Notes: generated by a model from the letters alone, not told the origin. 52,868 bases of DNA from Patescibacteria group bacterium (GCA_018817125.1 JAHIUN010000009.1:1-52868), one strand, 5' to 3'; counted from the stretch's first letter, positions 6,051 to 15,139 are shown. Made by a program: numbers and translations.

Positions 6051-9000
6051 ATGAAACGGACATTTAAAAACATCTTAAAATTCTTAGGATCGCCGAAGGG
6101 GCGCATCAGCGCCTTGATCTTTTTAGCACTTTTGTTTTTCGGTTTTATTTATGCTTTTATCCCGTCGCCGTCTATCGATGACGGGTATTTGCCGGATGAA
6201 ATACGGAAGGTCTCTTTCAACGCGCCTCTGACCATCCATTTCAGTCAGCCCATGAACCGTTCCAGTGTGGAAAAGGCCTTTTCGGTCGAGCCGTCCTTTT
6301 CGGGCACGTTTAATTGGAAAGACGGCAAAACATTGGAGTATCAGCCAACCGCTCCGCTTTCCATCGGAGATGACTATCGCGTTACGATCGGCTCCCGCGC
6401 CAAAAGCGCTTATTTAAAAAAACCAGGCGTCACGATCGAACTTCGCTTTATGGTTACCGGGCCGCCGTTTGTGAAATTTATTTCACCTTATTTACCGATC
6501 GTTGAATCGGTTGAGGGTCAGATTGAGGGTCAGATTGAGGGTCAGATCGAAGAGGAGCCGGTGGAGGAAATTATCAGCCCCTTGAGCAAACCGCTTATTA
6601 TTCCGCCTGATCAGATCATTACGGTGATGTTTGACAGGCCCATGCGGGCGCTGACCACGATCGATGAAAGTGCGGCTTCTCAGGATTTTCCGGCGCTTGA
6701 GATCTCACCTCCTATAAAAGGTACGTACCGCTGGGTAGGTACGACCGCGTTTCAGTTTATTCCCGACGCCTGGCCCATGGGCACTACCTATACTCTCACT
6801 TTACCCAAAGGTATTACGGCTTTGGATGGCGGTCAGACGGAACAGGACGTCATCTGGCAGCTTTCCACGGATGCTCCGCGTGTGATAATCAGTGATCCGG
6901 TGGAGGGGAGCGACGTGTTCCCTGTGGATGGGACTATTACGCTTTACTTTAATCAGGAGATGGATCTGGATTTCATCCGTCCGGGGGATAATGTTCTTTT
7001 GTATCCCTCCAATGATCTGGACGCAGATCAGACTCTGCGTGAAGACGGGTTTTTTAACACGGAAGTGGTTTACGGAAAAGATGAAGACGGAAAAATCGAT
7101 AAAACTCAGCTCGTCTTCAATCCTGAATTTTCCTATCGCTTTAATCAGGATTACAAACTGGTCGTAACGGCCGGGCTTTTGGGTGCGACCTCTAAGGCAG
7201 GTGGTGTGTATGGCGGCCGGCCTATGACCGAAGATTTTACTCTGCTTTTTAAAACCTCCGACCGTCCGGGCATTACGGCCTTTGAGCCGGCCCGCGCCGA
7301 GCAAAATTATAAAAAGGATTATGTGGTAATCGATTTTACGTCTCCTATGACCAAGGAGCTGGTGCTTGAGTATGCCTCTCTTTCTCCGGCACCGTCCGAT
7401 GAACCGGCGGTTTATCTTTCCAATCAGGGCCGTCATGCCGAGATCATCTATAACTTTAAACCCAGCGCGTATTACGATTTTGAATTCAAGGCTCCTTTTA
7501 AAGATAAAAACGGCAATGAGTCGGATAAGGGTTTTAAGACTTCTTTTAAAACCGCTCCCCGGGATCCTAATTTAAACCTTTTAACCACGGATCCGTTTGG
7601 GTTTTTTATGGACGGTCTGGACCCTGTCTATCCAATCAAGACCATCAATATCACACAGGTTAATGTCAAAGTGTGTGAGGTGAGTGAACAGGAGTTCTTC
7701 AGTGTCAGTAAAAATTATAATTGGTATAAATACCACTGCCTTAGTCCACTCCGTGCGACGATCGATATCGAAAGTGACCTCAACGAATCTCATTTCTTTA
7801 ATCTGGATCTGAACGAGGTGTTTGACAGGGACTTTGATCAGGGGATCTACTTTTTCGAGATCAGTTCACGCCAGTACATGGATTCAAACGAAGAACCGAG
7901 GCGTTTTTATCAGACCTTTTTCATCAGCGATACCACGCTGACACTTAAGCGGTCAGAAACGGATCTTCTGGTGTGGGCGACCGATTTAAAAACCGCCCAG
8001 CCTGTCAGCAGGATGGAACTTAAAGTCCTTTCCTCTGAAGGTCAGGAGCTTCAGCGCGGGGTGACGGATGGGAATGGTCTTTATAAACTCACGAAAGATT
8101 TTGAGGACAATGTGTATGTGGTCGGCCGGAAAACCCTTGAGGGGGAAGACCGATGGTCTATGGTGGGGCAGTACTGGAGTGATGGCATTCAGCCCTGGCA
8201 ATATCAGGTCAGCGGCCAGTGGGTCGGTTACGGTGAACCCCGTATTTATCTTTATACCGAACGTCCTCTTTATAAGCCCGGTGATGAACTCTTTTTTAAG
8301 GGGGTATACCGTGTGGATCAGGACGCTTCGCTCAGCTTGCCTAAAGACCGGAAAGTCCGCATTGTTCTGGAGGATTCCGAATACAATGAGGTCCAATCCG
8401 AGGAATTATTTATACTTCCCGACGGGTCTTTTAATGGTTCAATCACCCTTAGCGACAAAGCCCGGTTAGGCCGTTATAATTTGTATGCCGAAACGGTCGG
8501 CCATGAATTCGATCAGCGTTTTTATCATTATTTCTTCGTTGAAGAATATAAAAAACCCAAGTTCAAGGTCGAGGTCTTAAGCGCTCAGACGGATTATAAT
8601 TTAGGAGAAAGTATTCCTGCCGACATCCGGGCCTCTTATTACTTCGGCGGCGCGATCCAGGAAGGGGCGGTTCACTGGAGTTTGATGCGCGAACCGTATT
8701 TCTTCGACCGCTATAAAGGAGATGATTATTATTCATTCGGTACCTGGTCGCATTTCCGCTGTTTCTGGTTTTACTGTGAACCCGAAACCGAGATCGTTGC
8801 CGAAGGGGATGAGGTGATGGACAGGCAGGGGAAACTTTCCCTACAACTTCCTACTAATCAGGAGGGGGATCCGGGGCAAAGCTATCTTTATACTCTGAAT
8901 GCGGAAGTAAAAAACAAGGATGGCGAGTTTGTAGCCAACCGCGAGACGTTCATCGTGCATCAGGGTTCCTATTATATAGGTTTGAATTCCAAAAGTTATA

Positions 9001-12000
9001 TCGTTCAGCCTGAAGAGACCTTTGAACTTAAAGTCATTACGGTGTCGCCCGATGCGAAGCCGGTTTCCGGTAAACGGGTCACGCTTGAAATGTATCGTGA
9101 GCAATGGAATACGGTGAAAAAGCAGGGGGTGGACGGCGCGTTTTATGACGAAAGCGTCCGGGAACTTACGCCCGTCGACAAAAAAGACATCACGACTTCA
9201 GATGACCCCATCAAAGTTTTGTTTGAGATCGCTTCGGATATGCCCGCAGGCCGGTATGTGATTCAGGCGAAAGGGTCGGAAGGCAGTCATGAGATCATGT
9301 CTGAAATCAATTTTTATGTTTCCAGCCGATCCTGGGTGAACTGGGGAAATGATAACAACAACCGTATGGAGCTGGTGGCGGATCAGCCTGAGTATTTTGT
9401 CGGCGGTAAGGCCCGCGTACTCATCAAATCTCCGTACGGTACGGAAGACAAGCCCGCCAAGGCGCTTGTTACCTATGAGCGGGGCGGTATTCAGCATTAC
9501 GAAGTCATCGATATCCGTTCCAATACCGACACCATTGAAATCCCCATCACCGACAAAATGGTTCCCAATGTGTATGTCACGGTCATGGTCCTGAAGGATA
9601 TTAGTGAGACCTTTCAGCAATTTCTTGATTATCAGGATCAGTCGCGTCTTCAGAGCCAGAAAGCCACTTTGTCGCTTAAAATCAAAACATTGAATGACGA
9701 GATCGCGATCCTTAAAACATCGGAAGATGAAGCTCAGGCCAATCGCAATAAGATTTTAATCGGTAAAAAAGAAACCGAGCGTACCGCTTTGCAAGCGGAA
9801 CTTGATGACACTGAAAGCACCCTTCAGGCAATTAAGAAAGGGGAAGCCGAACCGATTGATTTTGACCTGACCAAACCTGATTTTAAACTGGGAATCGTGA
9901 ACCTGAACGTGAGCAAGCGGGAACAGCAGATCCTGATCGATCTTGAGCCGAGCCAGCCCAGTTATCAGGTCGGTGAAGAAGTCGAAATCGAGATCCATAC
10001 CTATGATTATCAGAATCGCCCGGTATCGTCGGTGGTGTCACTGGCGGTGGTTGACGCCAGTTTGCTGGCGCTTAAGGCAAATACTAAAGAGAACCCGCTG
10101 GATTATTTTTACGGCGCGCGTGATCTTCAGGTCAGCACTGCCAGCAACCTGACCCTGCACGTAGACCGCATTAATGTGGCGGCGGCCAAGGGCGCCAAGG
10201 GTGGCGGGGGAGGCGGCGCGGAGGAGACGTTTGATAAAGAGCGCGGGGAATTTAAAGACACCGCTTATTTCAATCCCCTTATTCAGACGGATGACGGCGG
10301 ATACGCTAAAGTCACGTTTGATCCGCCCGATAACCTCACGACCTGGGAACTATGGGCGGTGGCCAGCAGCGGAACTGACCGTTTCGGAATGGCTAAAGAG
10401 GATTTTGTGGTGAAAAAACCTGTGGCCATTACGTCGGCTTTACCGCGTTTTGTGATCAGCGGGGATGTATTAACGGTTGGCGCACTGGTTCACAACCAGT
10501 CCGGTCAGCAGGCAGACACAAAAGTAGAATTGATTGCAGAGGGTCTTACCATCAAAGGTCCGTCTAAAAAAAGCATTGCGGTGGCCGATGGCGGTACGGA
10601 ACGGGTCGACTGGCCCGTGACCATTAAGCCGGTTTCTGAAAACACCGTTCTCACACTCCGTTTTGCCAGCAAAGAAGACACGGTGGAGTATCGTTTACCG
10701 ATTTATCCTTTTGCTGTGGCTGAAGTGGTGGCGCTGAATGGCACGACCGACAATCTTCACAGCGAAAAAGTCCTGATTCCGAATAGTGTAGAGCCGTCTA
10801 TGGGGGGCTTAGATGTCCGCGTTGGCGGCAGTTTAGCTACCCGGTTTATCAAGGCATTTGAAACACTCCGTGATTACCCGTATGGCTGCGCGGAGCAGCT
10901 CACCAGTCAGATTCTTCCGCTTCTCGTGGTCACCGTTAAAAACGCGGAGACCGATGCGGATCTTTTCGCATTGATGGGGCTCGACGCGGAAGCGAGTACG
11001 GCGCAGATCGAAGAGGTTCTGCAGAAATTGTCTAAATTTCAGCGTTTTGACGGGGGGTACGGCTTTTGGGAAGGGGCGACCAACAGTTATCCTATGCTCA
11101 CGTCTTATATCCTTTATGCCCAATATCTGGCACGGGAAGCGGGCTTCACGGTAGGTGAAAATAATTTCAATCAGGCTTCCCAGTATTTATGGAAACAGCT
11201 CAATATTTCAAGTGGCCCTTATCAGCTCCGGCCGGATGAACGGGCATTTGTTTTGTGGGTATTGAGTGAGATCGGTCAGGGGGATACCGGTATGGTCTTG
11301 TCGCTGTTTGATGAACGGGAAACGCTTCGCCTGTATTCCCGCGCTCTGATGCTGATGAGTCTGGAGAATTTATACGATGCGGGTCAGCGCAGTGTGGCTC
11401 CTTATAGTGAACGGCTTAAATCCGAACTCGTTAGCCATCAGATTGTGCAGGACCGCACGATTCATTTTGAAGAGGAGGGGAATCATTGGTGGGATCTTAA
11501 TACCGATCGCCGAACCACTTCTATGGTACTCATGGCACTGAACCGCGAAAATACGGATAATCCCATTCTTCCTAATATGGTGAACTACCTGGCACATGCT
11601 TCGAAACAACCTTTCATGAATACTCAGGAAACCGCCTGGATGCTCATGGCCATGCTGGAGTACGCGGATAGTCAGGATGTGCTGACCGCCGACTTTGAAT
11701 TCAGCGCCGAGCTGAATGGCCGGAAGCTTTTAAATGGAGCAATCAATGTCGATAACCTCTCCGAAGTCTTCAGTGCTTATACACCGCTTGAGGATCTGAT
11801 TGTGGGTGATGATGTGAATACCGTTGCCTTTGAAAAAGATGGTGACGGGCAAATGGTGTTTGATATGGAATTTAAATATTATCTGCCGAATGAAATCGTA
11901 CCCCCACAGGAAAGAGGCCTTCATATCGCCCGTCAGTATTATGAATTTGATGAAGGGGGCGGGGTGGCAAAAGCGATGACCTCCGGTAAACTGTACCGCG

Positions 12001-12374
12001 GGGAACTCAATCTCATCGTTCCCGAAGATATGCATTATGTGGTGGTCGAGGAGCGATTGCCGGCAGGAGTCGAAGCTATTAACTTTAATCTGGATACGGC
12101 AGACACCAGCCTTCAGCATCAATTAGAGAATTACAACGAAGCAGGCGACAATTACTGGATCGATAATCCGTTGTGGCATTTTAACCACCGTGAAACCCGT
12201 GATGATCGTGTGCTTCTGTTTGCTGATTATCTGCCTAAAGGCGTGTACACGTATTCCTTTCTGGTCCGTGCAGGGCTTCCCGGCACTTATCACCACCTAC
12301 CGGCGACCGCCTACCAGATGTACTTCCCCGAAGTGTTCGGAAGGACCGGCGGGGAGTGGACTGAAATAAAGTAA
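6051..12374 (+). CDS. Giant alpha-2-macroglobulin-like protein with thioester
   Basis: A 2107-residue protein, longer than usual bacterial alpha-2-macroglobulins (about 1500-1900). The ATG at 6051 is chosen because it gives a normal N-terminus: a basic stretch, then one membrane helix (residues 19-37) without lipobox, so the body is anchored outside the membrane. Ig-like and MG-type domains follow. An unusual coiled-coil insert (about 1190-1267) and a Gly-rich bait-like linker (about 1384-1392) precede the A2M domain (about 1405-1490). The thioester domain has the CAEQ motif at Cys1613-Gln1616, so a covalent protease trap is expected. Residues 155-166 are three tandem EGQI units. Such proteins are thought to protect the envelope from proteases. 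A terminator follows the stop. Confidence 0.93.
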   Translation: MKRTFKNILKFLGSPKGRISALIFLALLFFGFIYAFIPSPSIDDGYLPDEIRKVSFNAPLTIHFSQPMNRSSVEKAFSVEPSFSGTFNWKDGKTLEYQPTAPLSIGDDYRVTIGSRAKSAYLKKPGVTIELRFMVTGPPFVKFISPYLPIVESVEGQIEGQIEGQIEEEPVEEIISPLSKPLIIPPDQIITVMFDRPMRALTTIDESAASQDFPALEISPPIKGTYRWVGTTAFQFIPDAWPMGTTYTLTLPKGITALDGGQTEQDVIWQLSTDAPRVIISDPVEGSDVFPVDGTITLYFNQEMDLDFIRPGDNVLLYPSNDLDADQTLREDGFFNTEVVYGKDEDGKIDKTQLVFNPEFSYRFNQDYKLVVTAGLLGATSKAGGVYGGRPMTEDFTLLFKTSDRPGITAFEPARAEQNYKKDYVVIDFTSPMTKELVLEYASLSPAPSDEPAVYLSNQGRHAEIIYNFKPSAYYDFEFKAPFKDKNGNESDKGFKTSFKTAPRDPNLNLLTTDPFGFFMDGLDPVYPIKTINITQVNVKVCEVSEQEFFSVSKNYNWYKYHCLSPLRATIDIESDLNESHFFNLDLNEVFDRDFDQGIYFFEISSRQYMDSNEEPRRFYQTFFISDTTLTLKRSETDLLVWATDLKTAQPVSRMELKVLSSEGQELQRGVTDGNGLYKLTKDFEDNVYVVGRKTLEGEDRWSMVGQYWSDGIQPWQYQVSGQWVGYGEPRIYLYTERPLYKPGDELFFKGVYRVDQDASLSLPKDRKVRIVLEDSEYNEVQSEELFILPDGSFNGSITLSDKARLGRYNLYAETVGHEFDQRFYHYFFVEEYKKPKFKVEVLSAQTDYNLGESIPADIRASYYFGGAIQEGAVHWSLMREPYFFDRYKGDDYYSFGTWSHFRCFWFYCEPETEIVAEGDEVMDRQGKLSLQLPTNQEGDPGQSYLYTLNAEVKNKDGEFVANRETFIVHQGSYYIGLNSKSYIVQPEETFELKVITVSPDAKPVSGKRVTLEMYREQWNTVKKQGVDGAFYDESVRELTPVDKKDITTSDDPIKVLFEIASDMPAGRYVIQAKGSEGSHEIMSEINFYVSSRSWVNWGNDNNNRMELVADQPEYFVGGKARVLIKSPYGTEDKPAKALVTYERGGIQHYEVIDIRSNTDTIEIPITDKMVPNVYVTVMVLKDISETFQQFLDYQDQSRLQSQKATLSLKIKTLNDEIAILKTSEDEAQANRNKILIGKKETERTALQAELDDTESTLQAIKKGEAEPIDFDLTKPDFKLGIVNLNVSKREQQILIDLEPSQPSYQVGEEVEIEIHTYDYQNRPVSSVVSLAVVDASLLALKANTKENPLDYFYGARDLQVSTASNLTLHVDRINVAAAKGAKGGGGGGAEETFDKERGEFKDTAYFNPLIQTDDGGYAKVTFDPPDNLTTWELWAVASSGTDRFGMAKEDFVVKKPVAITSALPRFVISGDVLTVGALVHNQSGQQADTKVELIAEGLTIKGPSKKSIAVADGGTERVDWPVTIKPVSENTVLTLRFASKEDTVEYRLPIYPFAVAEVVALNGTTDNLHSEKVLIPNSVEPSMGGLDVRVGGSLATRFIKAFETLRDYPYGCAEQLTSQILPLLVVTVKNAETDADLFALMGLDAEASTAQIEEVLQKLSKFQRFDGGYGFWEGATNSYPMLTSYILYAQYLAREAGFTVGENNFNQASQYLWKQLNISSGPYQLRPDERAFVLWVLSEIGQGDTGMVLSLFDERETLRLYSRALMLMSLENLYDAGQRSVAPYSERLKSELVSHQIVQDRTIHFEEEGNHWWDLNTDRRTTSMVLMALNRENTDNPILPNMVNYLAHASKQPFMNTQETAWMLMAMLEYADSQDVLTADFEFSAELNGRKLLNGAINVDNLSEVFSAYTPLEDLIVGDDVNTVAFEKDGDGQMVFDMEFKYYLPNEIVPPQERGLHIARQYYEFDEGGGVAKAMTSGKLYRGELNLIVPEDMHYVVVEERLPAGVEAINFNLDTADTSLQHQLENYNEAGDNYWIDNPLWHFNHRETRDDRVLLFADYLPKGVYTYSFLVRAGLPGTYHHLPATAYQMYFPEVFGRTGGEWTEIK
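6513..6548 (+). repeat. Three 12-bp tandem repeats in the macroglobulin gene
   Basis: GAGGGTCAGATT is repeated three times (the last copy has one change), coding for EGQI x3 followed by an acidic EEEPVEE stretch. The in-frame unit suggests length variation by slippage in a linker between N-terminal domains. Confidence 0.9.
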
Positions 12375-12383
12375 TAAATAGTT

Positions 12384-12415
12384 AAGTCCGGACTCCATCG
12401 GAGTCCGGACTTTGG
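12384..12415 (+). terminator. Terminator after the macroglobulin gene
   Basis: A perfect 13-bp stem (AAGTCCGGACTCC at 12384-12396 with GGAGTCCGGACTT at 12400-12412) and a 3-nt loop, 9 bp after the stop, followed by a short T run. Confidence 0.85.
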
Positions 12416-12427
12416 TAAAAAACAGAT

Positions 12428-12967
12428 TTGCCAAATCCAAAGGCTTCTTATACAATAGAGAACCTTTATTTGGTAATCCATTTATTTATGTCACCATTGC
12501 TTGAAGGTGAGACCTTAGAAGGTTGTACCGCTGAAAATTTTGTCGATTGTACGGGAGAAGAAGTGTCTGAGCTTGCTCAGTTAATTGAGGATGCTGAAGT
12601 GGAAAGAGATATAGATTTTATTCATTTTTCTGCTGGGTCGCTTGATATTGTCGATCTTACCTTATTGGTGTCGTCGGAAACTGGACGTTTATTTTTATTT
12701 AAAGCCAAAAAAGGATCGTCTGAACAACTGCTTGAACAAATACAAGCGATGAGAGATTGGAAAAAATTAGGACTTCACCCTGACCTTTATCATAACGACG
12801 CGCCGGATGATGTGAAGATGATTGAAAAGGCTACCGAATGGTTCCGGGAGCAGTTCATTCATTTTTTCAATACTTATTCCGATTCTCCTAAAAATATTCG
12901 TGTAATTATTGATGACGGTGAACAAGCAGAGATGAATGGGACGATTGATCCGCGCAAACTTGTTTAA
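12428..12967 (+). CDS. Hypothetical acidic cytoplasmic protein
   Basis: A protein of 179 residues from a TTG start, or 159 from the first ATG at 12488. The TTG frame opens right after the macroglobulin terminator, and its N-terminus (SYTIENLYLVIHLFMSPLLE) looks like an ordinary amphipathic helix, so the longer form is kept, but either start is possible. It has no signal peptide or membrane helix. The composition is acidic with alternating helices and strands (DFIHFSAGSLDIVDLTLLVS, FREQFIHFF). I recognise no family. It has a strong bidirectional-looking terminator behind it and reads as a stand-alone gene. Confidence 0.6.
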   Translation: MPNPKASYTIENLYLVIHLFMSPLLEGETLEGCTAENFVDCTGEEVSELAQLIEDAEVERDIDFIHFSAGSLDIVDLTLLVSSETGRLFLFKAKKGSSEQLLEQIQAMRDWKKLGLHPDLYHNDAPDDVKMIEKATEWFREQFIHFFNTYSDSPKNIRVIIDDGEQAEMNGTIDPRKLV

Positions 12968-12974
12968 CCCCCCT

Positions 12975-13019
12975 TAAAAAAGCCCCGTCCGTAGCTTTAG
13001 CGAAGGATGGGGCTTTTTT
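12975..13019 (+). terminator. Intrinsic terminator
   Basis: AAAAAAGCCCC-gtcc pairs with ggat-GGGGCTTTTTT around a loop of about 14 nt. The A/T tails on both sides could make it work in both directions. Confidence 0.85.
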
Positions 13020-13036
13020 GTTATTTTAAAATTCCC

Positions 13037-13065
13037 TTGCCTTACTAATTTCCATAAAGTATAGT
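13037..13065 (+). promoter_or_regulatory. Promoter of the AbrB-like gene
   Basis: TTGCCT at 13037-13042, exactly 17 bp, TATAGT at 13060-13065; the start codon lies 31 bp further. Confidence 0.7.
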
Positions 13066-13096
13066 AATTCACGAAATACAGCTTTTCATACAATAC

Positions 13097-13330
13097 ATGA
13101 TTTCTATACTTAAAGAGTTTGGGCGCGGACAGGTGACATTGCCGAAAAAATGGCGGGAGCGTTTCAATACCAATATCTATATCGCTAAAGACACGTCTCA
13201 GGGGCTTCTCATCGTTCCTCTGGAAGATGATTCCATTAAAGTGGATGAATCCAAATTAAAAGATGAGGCCGGGGCAAAAGGCCATACGGGGATTTTCAGA
13301 AAGAAAACCATCCGTGATCATAAGTCCTAA
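13097..13330 (+). CDS. AbrB/MazE-type (SpoVT-AbrB) DNA-binding protein
   Basis: A 77-residue protein whose first ~45 residues (FGRGQVTLPKKWRERFN, then YIAKDTSQGLLIVPL) match the swapped-hairpin AbrB/MazE fold used by transition-state regulators and by antitoxins. The basic C-terminal tail (GIFRKKTIRDHKS) may contact DNA or a partner toxin. No toxin gene lies next to it: the neighbours are a hypothetical gene and a broken transposase, and it has its own promoter and terminator. It is therefore either a small autonomous repressor or an orphan antitoxin. Confidence 0.8.
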   Translation: MISILKEFGRGQVTLPKKWRERFNTNIYIAKDTSQGLLIVPLEDDSIKVDESKLKDEAGAKGHTGIFRKKTIRDHKS

Positions 13331-13360
13331 TGTTTTACTGAAAAAAACAAAAACAAAAAC

Positions 13361-13393
13361 GACCCTCTGAGGTGCACATCAGAGGGTCTTTTT
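13361..13393 (+). terminator. Terminator after the AbrB-like gene
   Basis: GACCCTCTGA (13361-13370) and TCAGAGGGTC (13379-13388) form a perfect 10-bp stem with an 8-nt loop, followed by TTTTT. Confidence 0.9.
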
Positions 13394-13407
13394 ATCCCCT
13401 GGATTTT

Positions 13408-13834
13408 TTAAATTTCATCCGTTAAATCCCCATATTCAGGATTGGTATAAACGTATGGCCATGCCTTCGGTGGTTTGATTAATATGTAATGATGTTGTTC
13501 GTTTTAAATTATGTATTATTTCCGAATAATTCCATTTGTCATCCGGCATCACCAATAAATGAAAATGATTGTAAACCAAAACCCACCCAAACAACAAAAA
13601 TCCTTTCAACCGTTTACACAACCGTAAATTTTCTCTTCGAGCCTGAGCTTCTTCACCATATTTACAACGCAAAAGTTTTGTGACAATTTTTGATACCTCA
13701 GAGCCGATGGCCATAAACAAATCACAAAAAATCCGTTCGCGGAAAAACGGGACATTCCCCTCCGTTTTACACGAAATAAAATAACACGCATCCTTAAAAT
13801 AAATGCGCTTTTGGCTGTCGCGATGTAATAACAT
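13408..13834 (-). pseudogene. Remnant of a REP-associated tyrosine transposase (Y1/TnpA_REP family)
   Basis: The open frame (13436-13834, 132 codons) begins like a RAYT/TnpA_REP protein and reaches the HUH-type motif YNHFHLLVMPDD (His90, His92) and the helix EIIHNLKRTTSLHI. It then runs off into a short unrelated tail. The +1 frame over the same DNA continues as YILIKPPKAWPYVY to a stop at 13408, which resembles the usual family C-terminus (YI..NPVKAG..P..WPYS). The simplest reading is an internal deletion removing the middle with the catalytic Tyr helix, together with a frameshift. These single-strand transposases move short palindromes, which is notable given the many palindromes in this window. 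Probably inactive. Confidence 0.7.
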
Positions 13835-13872
13835 AACTCTTATTCATTTAAATACAAAAAATTCTTTTGGTG

Positions 13873-13950
13873 TGGGGCGAGTGATGGGGTTCGAACCCAT
13901 GACCTTCCGGACCACAACCGGACGCTCTAACCAACTGAGCTACACCCGCC
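13873..13950 (-). tRNA. tRNA-His (GTG)
   Basis: Full cloverleaf on the minus strand: acceptor GCGGGTG/CACTCGC with the extra G-1 paired to C73, as expected for tRNA-His; D-arm GCTC...GAGC; anticodon loop TTGTGGT with GTG; T-arm ATGGG-TTCGAAC-CCCAT. The CCA end is encoded. Confidence 0.97.
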
Positions 13951-14014
13951 ATAGCTAATTGCTCAAAAAGTCTATAATTAATTGCGCCGAAATGCAAGAT
14001 GTTAGCCTCCTGAC

Positions 14015-14043
14015 TTGCTTTTTAGGGGTAAATTTGGTATAAT
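14015..14043 (+). promoter_or_regulatory. Promoter with extended -10
   Basis: TTGCTT at 14015-14020, 17 bp, TATAAT at 14038-14043 preceded by TTGG. The block TTGGTATAATAAT recurs before the genes at 30566 and 46255. Confidence 0.8.
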
Positions 14044-14063
14044 AATAGGATAATTTGAAACTT

Positions 14064-14768
14064 ATGGAAGCACTTTTAATACAAATCGCCACGAACCTTA
14101 CCAATGCCATCAATTCTAAGATAGAACGGACCATTGAGCTTAGTCCGTATATCCTGGGGGCGCTCGCGGTGTTCCTGTTCGGCTGGATTCTGGCGGAAGT
14201 CGCTTCACGCGCTATTATCGCCCTTGGACATAAGGTTAAAATCGAATGGCTGGCGGAAAAAGTCGGTTTAAAGCATTTTTTGGAGCGCGCTAAAATCAAG
14301 GCCACTTCTTCTAAAGTGATTGCGAAAGCTGTAAAGGGGTATTTGATCTTTGTGTTTTTTATAGAAGCGACTAAAATTGCCAAACTCACTCAGATTTCAG
14401 AATTTTTAACTCGTGTCCTTAACTATATTCCGGATGTCATCATTGCTATCTTTATTATGCTGGTAGGTATCCGTGTGGGTCATCTGCTTCAGAATCTGAT
14501 TGCCACTTCCCTCAGTATCACTAAAACCAAAACGGCTAATATCTTGGGGATGGCTGCTAAATACACTATAATCACGTTTGCGGTACTGGGAGCCCTTTCG
14601 GAACTCGATATCGCGGAAATCCTTATCCAAACCATGTTTATTGGTTTTATTTCCATGCTCACATTGGCCGGCGGTCTTGCTTTTGGTCTGGGCGGTAAAG
14701 ATGTGGTGCACGAACTTTTAGAGGATGTGAAGCGGGTGGAAGTGCGGAAAATCCGGAAAAATAAATAA
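14064..14768 (+). CDS. Small integral membrane protein with MscS-type conserved TM helices
   Basis: A 234-residue protein starting at ATG 14064; a TTG three codons upstream is in frame but less likely. Four hydrophobic segments are visible, about residues 29-50, 93-107, 126-150 and 173-210. The second half (IPDVIIAIFIMLVGIRVGHLLQNL and LTLAGGLAFGLGGKDVVHELLE) matches the conserved TM helix repeats of CmpX/MscS-like membrane proteins, in which a Gly/Ala-rich helix lines the pore. The cytoplasmic beta domain of true MscS is missing, so it is a minimal channel-like protein; a role in osmotic adaptation is possible but unproven. It has its own strong promoter just downstream of tRNA-His in the opposite orientation. 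Confidence 0.75.
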   Translation: MEALLIQIATNLTNAINSKIERTIELSPYILGALAVFLFGWILAEVASRAIIALGHKVKIEWLAEKVGLKHFLERAKIKATSSKVIAKAVKGYLIFVFFIEATKIAKLTQISEFLTRVLNYIPDVIIAIFIMLVGIRVGHLLQNLIATSLSITKTKTANILGMAAKYTIITFAVLGALSELDIAEILIQTMFIGFISMLTLAGGLAFGLGGKDVVHELLEDVKRVEVRKIRKNK

Positions 14769-14795
14769 ACAAATCCTTTTTTGATGACAAAATAT

Positions 14796-14825
14796 TTGAC
14801 GGGATCAGTTTTTTTGTTGTAGAAT
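14796..14825 (+). promoter_or_regulatory. Promoter of the 70-residue protein gene
   Basis: TTGACG at 14796-14801, 18-bp spacer, TAGAAT at 14820-14825; ATG 26 bp further. Confidence 0.65.
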
Positions 14826-14851
14826 TAGTTAGAAATAAAAACAAAATTCCA

Positions 14852-15064
14852 ATGTCTATCGAACCTATTAAACATCTAATACCTTGCGCAGGAGTATGCG
14901 AAGGAGGATTGAGAGAGTTCAGCCAGTCAGAACGGCTGATTTTAGAAACCATTTTTTACGGGAACCGATCTGCTGATCAGCCTTCTGAAGATGCGGAAGT
15001 GATTGATCTCTCTTCTTTCGAGGGAAATATCGATCAGGTCCGTCAGTCAGTTGCCGCCTGTTAA
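14852..15064 (+). CDS. Small protein of unknown function with Cys pairs
   Basis: A 70-residue acidic protein (MSIEPIKHLIPCAGVCEGGL...). Two Cys (12 and 16) sit in a C-A-G-V-C pattern near the N-terminus and a third is the very last residue (VAAC). No signal peptide or membrane helix. It has a recognisable promoter and an ATG in good context, so it is probably real, but it lacks homologues that I know of. The Cys arrangement could serve metal binding or a peptide modification; neither is supported by a neighbour gene. It lies alone between the membrane protein gene and leuS. Confidence 0.55.
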   Translation: MSIEPIKHLIPCAGVCEGGLREFSQSERLILETIFYGNRSADQPSEDAEVIDLSSFEGNIDQVRQSVAAC

Positions 15065-15139
15065 CTCTTTTGCTTTTCATTTTAAGAAGGGCGGAAAGTG
15101 TATTATACTATCCGTTGAGTTTCTAATACCCATGTTTCT

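Noticed and set aside
6513-6548. CRISPR-like short repeats
   Set aside because: Contiguous 12-bp in-frame codon repeats with no spacers; no CRISPR array or cas gene is seen anywhere in the window.
13436-13460. UGA recoding (code 25) to extend the transposase frame
   Set aside because: UGA ends leuS correctly, and core genes contain no in-frame UGA; the +1 frame gives a better C-terminus.
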